NCBI GenBank assembly: GCA_030681515.1
Contig: JAUXSE010000024.1
Span: 1 to 64,000 of the forward strand
DNA length: 64,000 nt
Direction of reading: 5' to 3'
Source of the DNA: Geothrix sp.
GTDB lineage: Bacteria; Acidobacteriota; Holophagae; Holophagales; Holophagaceae
Position 1 is the first letter of the stretch. Every line of letters begins with the position of its first letter. The notes under the pieces are model-generated. The model was not told the DNA's origin. It saw only the letters and a program-made list of their open reading frames with translations, and searched no databases. The position numbers and the translations under genes were made by a program. This document shows positions 15,863 through 23,766 of this stretch, piece by piece.

Positions 15863-17809
15863 ATGCTGTCCGACCTGCTCCGCTTCGCTGGCCGAATCCT
15901 TTTCCTCACGGAGGATCCGGCACAGATCCTCCGCCAGCTGGCGGGCGAGGATCTGGAGCCGGGGGACACTGGCCCCCTCCGGGACCAGATCAGCACGGAC
16001 GAGATCACGCCGGCCTTCATCTGCTACCACTTCGACGAAAAGCTGGGCGACTTCCCCTACCTGGGCCTGAAGTGTGGCGAAGCCTTCCCCGTGAAGGAAG
16101 GTTCCGTCCGCGCCGGCGGCTTCGTCATCAGCGTGGCCGGAAAGCGCCGGGGCAAGGGCAGCAGCCGGGAGGCCAGTCCCTACGCGGAGATCTGCGCGGG
16201 CATCCGCCTGGTGATCGCCGACAGCTTCGAGCGCATCTACCGCCAGAACGCCCAGAACCTCGGCTTGCTGACCAGCACGGACTTCGGTCTGATCCCGCGC
16301 ATCCGTCGGGGCGAGGCCATTCCCCTGGCCGAGTTCACGGCGGGCCTTGATTCCGTGACGGCCGAGATCGTGCGGCGCGGAGGGCTCTTCCCCTACAACG
16401 CCGCGCGCCTCAAGGGCGAGGTGGTGCCGCCGCTGCCCGCCCACGCGCCCCGACCCATGACCTATGCGGAGAAACTGCTGGCCCGCCACGCGGTGGTGGA
16501 TGCGACAGCGGGGCAGGTGGGCCTTCCCGCGGTGAAGCCCGGCGATGGGCTCTTCGTGCAGGCCCATTGGCGCTTCAGCCACGAGTACGTGACGCCCATG
16601 GCCGCGCGCTTCCTGGAGCAGGCCCTGGGCGCCGAGGCCGTCCTGCGCGATCCCGAGCACATTCTGGCCTTCCGGGATCACCTCACCTTCCTGCACCGCA
16701 GCATGAACGCCGAACACCGCAACCTGGGCCTGCTGACTGTGGCCGAGCGCCTGAAACCCGCCCAGGAGGCCTTCTGCGCGAAGCATGGCATCCGGCTTCA
16801 CGGTGAACTCCCGGACGGTTCCGGCAGCGAAGGCATCTGCCACGCGATCATGGCCGAACGCCACGCCTGCCCAGGTCAGGTGGTGGTGGGCACGGATTCG
16901 CACACGCCCCATGCCGGAGCCCTGGGCTGCCTGGCCTTCGGCGTGGGCACCACGGATATCGCCTGCGCCTGGGTGACGGGGGATGTGCGCGTCACCGTGC
17001 CGCCGACGCTGCGCGTGCGGCTGGAGGGCCGGATGCGGGCCGGCGTTTCCGCCAAGGATCTCGTGCTGCACCTGCTGGCCCAGCCCCTCATCCGCGAGGG
17101 CGGCGCCATCGGCCATGTGATCGAGTACCAGGGCGAGGGCCTGCGGGACCTGGACACCGACGAGCGGGCCACGCTCACGAACATGGCCGCGGAGATCGGC
17201 GGCTTCACGGGGCTCATCGCGCCGGACGGGGAGACCGTCCGGTTCGTGAAGGAGCGGCGCGGCGTGGAGATCCTGCTCGAACCCTGGATGCAGGGCGATG
17301 TGGACGCGGAGTACGCCCACACGCTGGAAGTGGACTGCGGGGCCCTCGGCCCCATGCTGGCCCGTCCCGGCGACCCCGGGAATGGCGTGGCCCTGGCGGA
17401 TCTGGGCGAGGCCGTGCCCATCCACATCGCCTACCTGGGCAGCTGCACCGGGGGCAAGCGCGAGGATCTGCGCCGGGCCTTCGAGGTGGTCCAGCCGGCG
17501 ATGGACGAGGGCCGCCGGATCCCCGATGGCGTGCAGTTCTTCGTGCAGTGCGGCAGCGAAGATGTCCGGCGCCATGCGGCGGAGCAGGGCTGGATCGCGG
17601 CCTTCGAGGCGGTGGGCGCGGTGGTCCTGGGCAGTTCCTGTGGCGCCTGCATCAACGCGGGGCCCGGCGTGTCCACGCGCCCGGACCAGGTGACCATCAG
17701 CGCCATCAACCGCAACTTCCCCGGCCGCAGCGGCCCGGGCCAGGTGTGGCTCGCCAGCCCCGCCACCGTCGCAGCCAGCGCCTTGGCGGGCCGCATCGTG
17801 GGGGCCTGA
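15863..17809 (+). CDS. AcnB-like aconitase-family hydro-lyase without HEAT domain
   Basis: The 648-residue protein has the swivel domain first (about 40-175; QISTDEITPAFICYHFDEK, KGSSREASPYAEI, RQNAQNLGLL) and the iron-sulfur catalytic domain second, with VVGTDSHTPHAGALG and cluster ligands at Cys528 (SCTGG), Cys593 and Cys596 (SSCGAC). This is the AcnB order, but the N-terminal HEAT-like domain of AcnB is missing. It catalyses a dehydration/hydration of a tricarboxylate or isopropylmalate-type acid; the exact substrate (citrate, methylcitrate, homocitrate) cannot be told from sequence alone. The YkuD-Mur ligase gene starts one base after its stop, suggesting one transcript. Confidence 0.8.
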   Translation: MLSDLLRFAGRILFLTEDPAQILRQLAGEDLEPGDTGPLRDQISTDEITPAFICYHFDEKLGDFPYLGLKCGEAFPVKEGSVRAGGFVISVAGKRRGKGSSREASPYAEICAGIRLVIADSFERIYRQNAQNLGLLTSTDFGLIPRIRRGEAIPLAEFTAGLDSVTAEIVRRGGLFPYNAARLKGEVVPPLPAHAPRPMTYAEKLLARHAVVDATAGQVGLPAVKPGDGLFVQAHWRFSHEYVTPMAARFLEQALGAEAVLRDPEHILAFRDHLTFLHRSMNAEHRNLGLLTVAERLKPAQEAFCAKHGIRLHGELPDGSGSEGICHAIMAERHACPGQVVVGTDSHTPHAGALGCLAFGVGTTDIACAWVTGDVRVTVPPTLRVRLEGRMRAGVSAKDLVLHLLAQPLIREGGAIGHVIEYQGEGLRDLDTDERATLTNMAAEIGGFTGLIAPDGETVRFVKERRGVEILLEPWMQGDVDAEYAHTLEVDCGALGPMLARPGDPGNGVALADLGEAVPIHIAYLGSCTGGKREDLRRAFEVVQPAMDEGRRIPDGVQFFVQCGSEDVRRHAAEQGWIAAFEAVGAVVLGSSCGACINAGPGVSTRPDQVTISAINRNFPGRSGPGQVWLASPATVAASALAGRIVGA

Positions 17810-17810
17810 G

Positions 17811-19883
17811 GTGGCTGCCCCTGATCCCGTACTCGCCGCCCGCTACCGAGCCCTCATCCTGGCCAATCTAGCGCGCCAAGGCGCGCCATCTCTGGATCTC
17901 AGATCCAGAGTCCTGGTGGTGGATCCCGCCCGGCAGCGCCTGGGCGTAATGGAGGATGGACGCCTGGCCTTCGAGGCGGTCATCTCCACGGCGAAGAACG
18001 GCCTGGGCTGCGAGGAGGGCTCGTACCGCACGCCCACGGGCTGGCATCGCATCCACGCCCGCATCGGCGCGGGGGCTGAGCCGGGCACGGTCTTCCGCAG
18101 CCGCGTGGCCACGGGCGATGTCTGGCGAGGCGAGGCCCGGGACGAGGACCTGATCCTCACCCGCGTGCTCACCCTGGAGGGCCTGGAGGAGGGCTGGAAC
18201 CGCGGCCCCGGCCATGATTCCCTGGAACGGTTCATCTACCTGCACGGCACCAACCAGGAACACCAGCTCGGGACGCCGGTCTCCCATGGCTGCGTTCGCT
18301 GCGCGAATGCCGATGTGGTGGATCTCTTCGGTCGCGTGGCTGAGGGCGATCCCGTGCTCATCGCCGGTGGGATCGCATGTGCATTGGATAGAGACGCGGA
18401 AGGCGGGCTATGCCTGCCTTCCGCGTGGGGGCCAGGGGGGACGCAGAGGCTGCCCGTTCAGTCTGCTGAACCTGTGCTCATGGACTCGGGGGCAGCCGGG
18501 CGGTCCCCCCTGACTGATCTGGGACGCCTGCACTTCGCCGGCGTGGCGGGCAGCGGCATGAGCGCCCTGGCCCAGTTCGTGGCCATGAAGGGCGGCCGGG
18601 CCAGCGGCAGCGACCGCAGCTTCGACCGGGGGCAGCGGCCGGAGGCGCGGGGCCACCTCCAGGATCTGGGCGTGGCGCTCCATCCCCAGGACGGTTCCGG
18701 CCTCGAAGGCGACTGCGCGGCCCTGGTGGTCTCCACGGCGGTGGAAGCAGACGTTCCGGACGTGGCGGCGGCGCGGCGCCTGGGCGTGCCCGTGCTGCAC
18801 CGCTCCGAGCTGCTGGCGCACCTGGTGGCGAGGTACCGCACCGTGGCGGTGACGGGCACCAGCGGCAAATCCACCACGGTGGCCCTGGTCTTCGAGATCC
18901 TGCGGGGTGCGGGACGGGATCCTTCGGTCATCACCGGGGGCGAGCTGGTGGCGCTGCAAAGAGAGGGCCGCTGGGGCAACGCCTGGGCGGGCGCGTCGGA
19001 TCTGCTGGTCATCGAGGCCGACGAAAGCGATGGCTCCGTGGTGCGCTACCATCCGGCCGTGGGCGTGATCCTGAACCTGCAGCGCGACCACAAGGAGATG
19101 GACGCCGTGGCAGAGATGTTCCGCGCCTTCCGGGCCCAGGTGCGGGAAACCACCGTGGTGGGCGAGGCGGAAAATATGAGGGAATTCGCTGTTGGGGCCA
19201 GTGTCTCCGGATTCGGTAGAGGGGCGGATCTGCGTGCCGAGGAACTTTGCTTGGGCGCGGAAGGCTCCACCTTCCGCGTGAGGGAGACGGTCTTCAGGCT
19301 TCCGGTGCCAGGACGCCACAATGTGGAAAATGCCCTGGCGGCCATCGCGGCCTGCCAGGCCCTGGGGGTGTCCCTGGCGGCCATGGCTGCGCCGCTGGCC
19401 GCCTTCCAGGGCGTGGCCCGGCGCTTCCAGGTGCTGGGCACCCGGGGTGGCGTCACCGTGGTGGATGACTTCGGCCACAATCCGGCCAAGGTGGTGGCGT
19501 CCATCCGGGCCGCCCACCTGCGGGTGGAGGCCACCGGAGGACGCGTCCTGGCGGTCTTCCAGCCCCACGGGTTCGGGCCCCTGAAGTTCCTCCGGGAGGA
19601 TTTCGTGGAAGCCTTCGTGACGGAACTGGCGCCCGGCGACCGGCTCTGGTTCCTCGATGTCTTCTACGCAGGAGGCACAGCGTCCAGGGACATCAGCTCG
19701 GCCGAAGTGGTCGCGGACATTGCCGCCCGAAGCAGGGCCGCGGCGCACGCCCCCTCGCGCGAGTGGCTCGTGGAAAGGCTGATCGCCGAGGCCAAGGCCG
19801 GGGATCTGATTCTGGTGATGGGAGCCCGGGATCCCTCGCTCACAGACCTGGCGAAGGGCATCCTAGCGGCGCTTGCCTCCTGA
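17811..19883 (+). CDS. Fusion of cytoplasmic YkuD L,D-carboxy/transpeptidase domain with MurC/Mpl-type Mur ligase
   Basis: The 690-residue product joins two cell-wall enzymes. Residues about 30-190 are a YkuD domain with the catalytic HGT...SHGCVRC pattern (His145, nucleophile Cys161). Residues about 238-690 are a Mur ligase: GVAGSGMSALAQF dinucleotide-like start, P-loop GTSGKSTT at 349-356, VIEADESDGS, and a C-terminal domain with DDFGHNPAK as in MurC/Mpl. There is no signal peptide, so both act in the cytoplasm. By analogy with cytoplasmic YkuD L,D-carboxypeptidases used in muropeptide recycling, the first half could trim tetrapeptide to tripeptide and the second, if Mpl-like, ligate it to UDP-MurNAc. 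The start is GTG. The linker (about 190-237) contains a hairpin, and a second hairpin with the same arm lies inside the ligase. Confidence 0.8.
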   Translation: MAAPDPVLAARYRALILANLARQGAPSLDLRSRVLVVDPARQRLGVMEDGRLAFEAVISTAKNGLGCEEGSYRTPTGWHRIHARIGAGAEPGTVFRSRVATGDVWRGEARDEDLILTRVLTLEGLEEGWNRGPGHDSLERFIYLHGTNQEHQLGTPVSHGCVRCANADVVDLFGRVAEGDPVLIAGGIACALDRDAEGGLCLPSAWGPGGTQRLPVQSAEPVLMDSGAAGRSPLTDLGRLHFAGVAGSGMSALAQFVAMKGGRASGSDRSFDRGQRPEARGHLQDLGVALHPQDGSGLEGDCAALVVSTAVEADVPDVAAARRLGVPVLHRSELLAHLVARYRTVAVTGTSGKSTTVALVFEILRGAGRDPSVITGGELVALQREGRWGNAWAGASDLLVIEADESDGSVVRYHPAVGVILNLQRDHKEMDAVAEMFRAFRAQVRETTVVGEAENMREFAVGASVSGFGRGADLRAEELCLGAEGSTFRVRETVFRLPVPGRHNVENALAAIAACQALGVSLAAMAAPLAAFQGVARRFQVLGTRGGVTVVDDFGHNPAKVVASIRAAHLRVEATGGRVLAVFQPHGFGPLKFLREDFVEAFVTELAPGDRLWFLDVFYAGGTASRDISSAEVVADIAARSRAAAHAPSREWLVERLIAEAKAGDLILVMGARDPSLTDLAKGILAALAS
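18394..18426 (+). repeat. Inverted repeat in the inter-domain linker of the YkuD-Mur gene
   Basis: ACGCGGAAGGC and GCCTTCCGCGT flank an 11-base loop, a perfect 11-bp stem inside the coding sequence of the linker. The same CGCGGAAGG arm forms another hairpin at 19256-19278 in this gene. Confidence 0.75.
19256..19278 (+). repeat. Second hairpin sharing the CGCGGAAGG arm
   Basis: CGCGGAAGG and CCTTCCGCG flank a CTCCA loop within the Mur ligase part. The shared arm with the linker hairpin suggests a small repeated palindromic unit placed in coding DNA. Confidence 0.65.
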
Positions 19884-20125
19884 ACAGAAAAAACATGGAA
19901 CCGCGAAAAGGGCGAAAGCTCGCGAACGTAGCGTTTCTTGTTCTTGATTCTTCCGTGGCTTCCGTGACCAGTACTTTGCTCTGCCATGAAAGCCAACTGC
20001 AAATTGGCCACAAAGGACACAAAGGACACAAAGAAGAACAGGTGCGGGGCCGCGGCACTTTCGCGGTTGGAGGTCGAAATTTGCGGTTTCATTCGTAGGC
20101 CTGTGTCTCGCGGTACCCTCAAGGC
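19884..20125. other. Intergenic region with 9-base phrase repeats
   Basis: About 240 bases before mazG, less GC-rich than average. It holds GGAACCGCG followed by GCGAAAAGG-like units, CTTCCGTGG/CTTCCGTGA, and three CACAAAGGA units (about 20010-20035). The phrase style is the same as at 9903-9965. No gene is supported. Confidence 0.6.
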
Positions 20126-20917
20126 ATGGAACCCACCACCCTCCGCGCTGTCATGGCCTCGCTCCGCCAGCCGGAGACGGGCTGCCCCTGGGATCTGAAG
20201 CAGGACCACCAGTCGCTGGCCCGGTACCTGCGGGAGGAGGCGGCGGAGGTGCTGGAGGCGCTGGCCGACCACCGGCCCGGCGACGCGGCCACGGAGGCGC
20301 ACCTCTGCGAGGAACTGGGCGACCTCTGGTTGCAGATCGCCTTCCACGCCCAGCTGGCGGCCGATCGCGGGGCCTGGGATCTCCACGATGTGGAACGGGC
20401 CGTGGTGGAGAAACTGGTGCGCCGGCATCCCCACGTGTTCGCCAGCGTGGAGGTCGAGGGTGCCGACGAGGTGCTCACCAACTGGGCCGCCATCAAGCGC
20501 GAGGAGAAGGGCCTGGTGCCGGAGACGGAGCCGCGGCTGCTGGAGGGCATCCCGGCCACCCTGTCGCCCCTGGACGAGGCCCTGGAGATCGGCCGCCGCT
20601 GCGCCAAGGTGGGCTTCGAGTGGCCGGATCTGGAGGGCGTCCTCGACAAGGTGAAGGAGGAAGTGGCCGAGCTGCAGGCCGAATCCGACCCCGTGCGGGT
20701 CGAGGAGGAGTTCGGTGACGTGCTCTTCAGCCTCATGCAGTGGGCGCGCAAGAAGGGCGTGGACCCTGACGCCGCGCTGCGGCGCCAGATGATCCGGTTC
20801 AAGGCGCGGTTTGCCGCGGTGGAAGACGATGCCCGCGCCCACGGCGGCTGGGAGCATCGCGATCTCGATCAGATGGAAGCGGCGTGGCAGGCAGCGAAGC
20901 GGAAGGCGAAGCCATGA
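20126..20917 (+). CDS. mazG: Nucleoside triphosphate pyrophosphohydrolase MazG
   Basis: The 263-residue protein has two MazG domains. The N-terminal one shows the metal-binding pattern REEAAEVLEAL...EELGDLWLQ (about 35-75) and the C-terminal one VKEEVAELQ...EEEFGDVLFS (about 175-210). LRQPETGCPWDLKQDHQSL is the conserved family start. It hydrolyses (d)NTPs to monophosphates and pyrophosphate, and in enteric bacteria also lowers ppGpp. The length is that of E. coli MazG. Confidence 0.95.
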   Translation: MEPTTLRAVMASLRQPETGCPWDLKQDHQSLARYLREEAAEVLEALADHRPGDAATEAHLCEELGDLWLQIAFHAQLAADRGAWDLHDVERAVVEKLVRRHPHVFASVEVEGADEVLTNWAAIKREEKGLVPETEPRLLEGIPATLSPLDEALEIGRRCAKVGFEWPDLEGVLDKVKEEVAELQAESDPVRVEEEFGDVLFSLMQWARKKGVDPDAALRRQMIRFKARFAAVEDDARAHGGWEHRDLDQMEAAWQAAKRKAKP

Positions 20918-20947
20918 TGGCGATGGCGCTGCGAACGTCCGGACTGA

Positions 20948-23179
20948 TCAGTCGAGGTTCAGCCGAAGGACACCCCAGGCAGAGGCGGTATAGAGGGCCC
21001 CACCGTGGAGGGCGATGCCCGAGCCGGTGAAGTTCAGGGTGTCGGGTGTATTGAAGACCGGAACCCGACAGGCCACGCCGCTGGATGAAATCTGCAAGGG
21101 GCCCCACCCACCGATGTCCTGGACGAGGATGCTGCCGTTGCGGTCCACTGCGATGCCGGACGGCGCGTAGAGGAGCTTGCCCACATCCGCCACGCTGGCG
21201 CTGCCCGCGCTGCCCAGGGTGAAACGGAGGGTGGTCACCACCCCCTCGGGGGTGACTCGGCGAATGGCGGCATTGCTGCAATCCGCCACGAAGAGGATGC
21301 CTGAAGGATCCACGGCGATGCCGTAGGGACGGTCGAATCTGGCCGAGGCGCCGGCGCCGTCCGTCAACCCGGCCTGCCCGGCTGTTCCGGCGAGGGTGGT
21401 GACCAGGCCATCGGGACCCATGCGTCGAATGGCGTTGCCATCGGTCACATAGAGGTTGCCATGGGCATCGGCGGTGATTCCCGTGGGCGCGGTGAACCGG
21501 GCCTGGGAGCCCAGGCCGTCCTGAGTTCCCGTCAGGCCGGCCGTTCCGGCCACCGTCGTGACCTGCCCGGCGGGAGTGATCTTCCGCAGGGTCGCGTTCA
21601 GGGCATCCGTGACGAAGACATTGCCGGACCCGTCGACAGCCGTGCTCACGACTGCGCCGAACAGGGCCTGGGAGGCCGGCCCGTCGAGGGCTCCGCTTTG
21701 GTTGGGGACTCCGGCGTAGGTACTGACGGTGCCCGCCGGGGTGATTTTCAGGATCGTGTTGTTGCTGGAGGGCACAAAGGCATTGCCTGCGGCGTCCATG
21801 CCGAAGTTCACGGGGCCGAAGAGGGCGGGCCTCCGCTGGCCGACCAGGGTGGTCACCTCACCATCCGGCTTGATGGAACGGATCGCGCTGTTCTGGTAGT
21901 CGGCGACCAGCACTTGCCCAGCGGCATCCACGGTCAATCCGGAGATGGTGCTGAACCTGGCTGTGCTCCCAGGACCGTCTATCCAGCCCAATTTCCCTTC
22001 CGCACCGGCGAAGATCGAGACCGTGCCCGCCGGGGTGATCCTGGCGATGGCATTCTCCCCGCCCACGAACAGGCTGCCGTCGGGACCGATCGCCAGGGCG
22101 TTGGGCCTCCAGAGGGGCAGGGTGGTCGGCCATGGTGCGCGGGTGGTGACGAGCCCTCCAGGGGTGATCGACCGGATGGCCCAGTTGCCGCTGTCCACCA
22201 CCAGGAGGGTGCCGGAGGCATCGACCACGAGCCCGCTCGGTCGGAGGAACCGGGCTGAACCCCCGGTCCCATCGATGCGTCCCGTCACCCCGGGAGATCC
22301 GGCGAGGGTGCTCACCTGCCCCTGGGGAGTGACCAGCCGGATGGTGTGGTTCCCGGTGTCCGCCACATAGACATTCTCCGCGGCATCCACAGCCAAGCCC
22401 TTGGGGTAGTTGAACAGGGCTGAAGTCCCCATGCCATCTGCGCTTCCCACCTGGTCGGGAACACCTGCGAGGGTGGCCAGCGTGCCCCCGGGTTTGAACC
22501 GGCACAGCGAGGATCCGACGAAGAAGTAGACATTCCCGGAGGGACCCATGGTCATGTACGAGGGTCCTCCCTGGGGCAGGGACGGGAGCGGCGTTGACAC
22601 CAGGCCCTGGGGCGAGAGCATGCGGATGGCCCGGTTTCCGTAGTCTGCGATGAGCAGGTTGCCGGAGGGGTCTGACACTACGGCCGAAGTGTAGTTGAAC
22701 CTGGCGAAGGCCACGGGCCCATCGACGACGGGTGAGTTGGGGAAACTCGCCAGCAGGCTGGTCGAACCGGCGGTCGCCGGGAAGAGCGTCAGTGTGCAGG
22801 TGGCGCTGACGCTCCCTCCAGCATTGCTGGCCGTCAGGGTGTAGGTGGTGGTCCGGCTTGGATGAACCCAGCAGGTGGAACCGGTGACGGTTCCGATCCC
22901 ATTGTCGAGGGTCAGGCTGGTCGCCCCGGTGACGTACCAGACCAGTTGGGCGGAGGATGAGCTGCCGAGAAGGTAGGCGGGCGCACTGAAGCTGCGGATG
23001 GTCGGGGCCGGAGTTGGGGTGGGAGCGGGGGCCTGGGTTCCACCGCTCCGGCCCCCGCAGGCCAGCCCCGCGGCCAGCAGAAGGCCTGTCGCGATCAGGG
23101 CAAGGGGCTTCCGGAACAGCCGATGGCGGGGCTTTTCAGCCTGGATGGCCCAGCATGGGGGGACGGTCACCATGGACAT
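20948..23179 (-). CDS. NHL-repeat lipoprotein with Ig-like domain
   Basis: The 743-residue product has a signal peptide with lipobox (LLAAGLAC, cysteine near 41), a Thr/Pro-rich spacer (APTPTPAPT), an Ig-like domain (about 62-130) and then about ten NHL-type beta-propeller repeats of the form VDPSGxLxVADxxNxAIRxxTPxGxVTTLAG. The repeats should fold as one or two propellers on the cell surface or in the periplasm. Such proteins are abundant in Acidobacteria, with no known substrate. It stands alone and is convergent with mazG. Confidence 0.85.
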   Translation of the reverse strand: MSMVTVPPCWAIQAEKPRHRLFRKPLALIATGLLLAAGLACGGRSGGTQAPAPTPTPAPTIRSFSAPAYLLGSSSSAQLVWYVTGATSLTLDNGIGTVTGSTCWVHPSRTTTYTLTASNAGGSVSATCTLTLFPATAGSTSLLASFPNSPVVDGPVAFARFNYTSAVVSDPSGNLLIADYGNRAIRMLSPQGLVSTPLPSLPQGGPSYMTMGPSGNVYFFVGSSLCRFKPGGTLATLAGVPDQVGSADGMGTSALFNYPKGLAVDAAENVYVADTGNHTIRLVTPQGQVSTLAGSPGVTGRIDGTGGSARFLRPSGLVVDASGTLLVVDSGNWAIRSITPGGLVTTRAPWPTTLPLWRPNALAIGPDGSLFVGGENAIARITPAGTVSIFAGAEGKLGWIDGPGSTARFSTISGLTVDAAGQVLVADYQNSAIRSIKPDGEVTTLVGQRRPALFGPVNFGMDAAGNAFVPSSNNTILKITPAGTVSTYAGVPNQSGALDGPASQALFGAVVSTAVDGSGNVFVTDALNATLRKITPAGQVTTVAGTAGLTGTQDGLGSQARFTAPTGITADAHGNLYVTDGNAIRRMGPDGLVTTLAGTAGQAGLTDGAGASARFDRPYGIAVDPSGILFVADCSNAAIRRVTPEGVVTTLRFTLGSAGSASVADVGKLLYAPSGIAVDRNGSILVQDIGGWGPLQISSSGVACRVPVFNTPDTLNFTGSGIALHGGALYTASAWGVLRLNLD

Positions 23180-23304
23180 AGCGGCTCCGGGTCATGGGAC
23201 TAGCGGGGACAGTATACTCAACTGAGCCTGTCGCGAAGGAAATGCGACCGGGAATCGGAATGGGTCAGGCGTGGACGCGCTGGGAGATCTCCGTCCCGCC
23301 GGGG

Positions 23305-23531
23305 TTACACCGCGTCGGCGATGACGGGCAGCAGCGCATGGACCGCCTGGCCCGTACCGACGCAGACCGTGAGGAGGAACATGGAGAGGGGTGCCAGGAT
23401 GGTGACGCATTTCGGGTGGGCCCGGAGCAGGCGCTCCGTCAGCTGCACCAGGTAGTCGAGCCCCCCCCGCCACCCTTCCGGATGCCCAGGAGGATGGCGC
23501 CCAGCACGAGCACGAATTGAATCCAGAACAT
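23305..23531 (-). pseudogene. Remnant of an anaerobic C4-dicarboxylate transporter (DcuA/DcuB type)
   Basis: Reading from 23531 the frame encodes FWIQFVLVLGAILLGIRKGG, the first transmembrane segment of Dcu transporters. The following eight-base G run (23461-23468) puts the rest out of frame; in another frame comes LDYLVQLTERLLRAHPKCVT and then ILAPLSMFLLTVCVGTGQAV, ending IADAV and a stop. In intact family members about 60 residues separate IRKGG from GGLDYLV, so there is an internal deletion as well as a frameshift, and the C-terminal four fifths are missing. It is not expected to make a functional carrier. Confidence 0.75.
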
Positions 23532-23766
23532 TTAGGCGGGGGACATCATTGATTCTCCTGTTCCCAGGGGCTCGCGGTCTGACCACTGACCCTATGATGG
23601 AAGAGGTGGTAGCAGACGAATAGCTCGTGAATAGAAGGGCCATCCAGTTGGGTGGGAGGTTGATCACAGGGTGTTAACTCTTGAATCCGCGAAGGCGAAT
23701 GATCCCATGTGTTTCCTGATGATCCTTGGCCGCACGGGTTAGGATGGCGGAACCTGGACCAATCCC

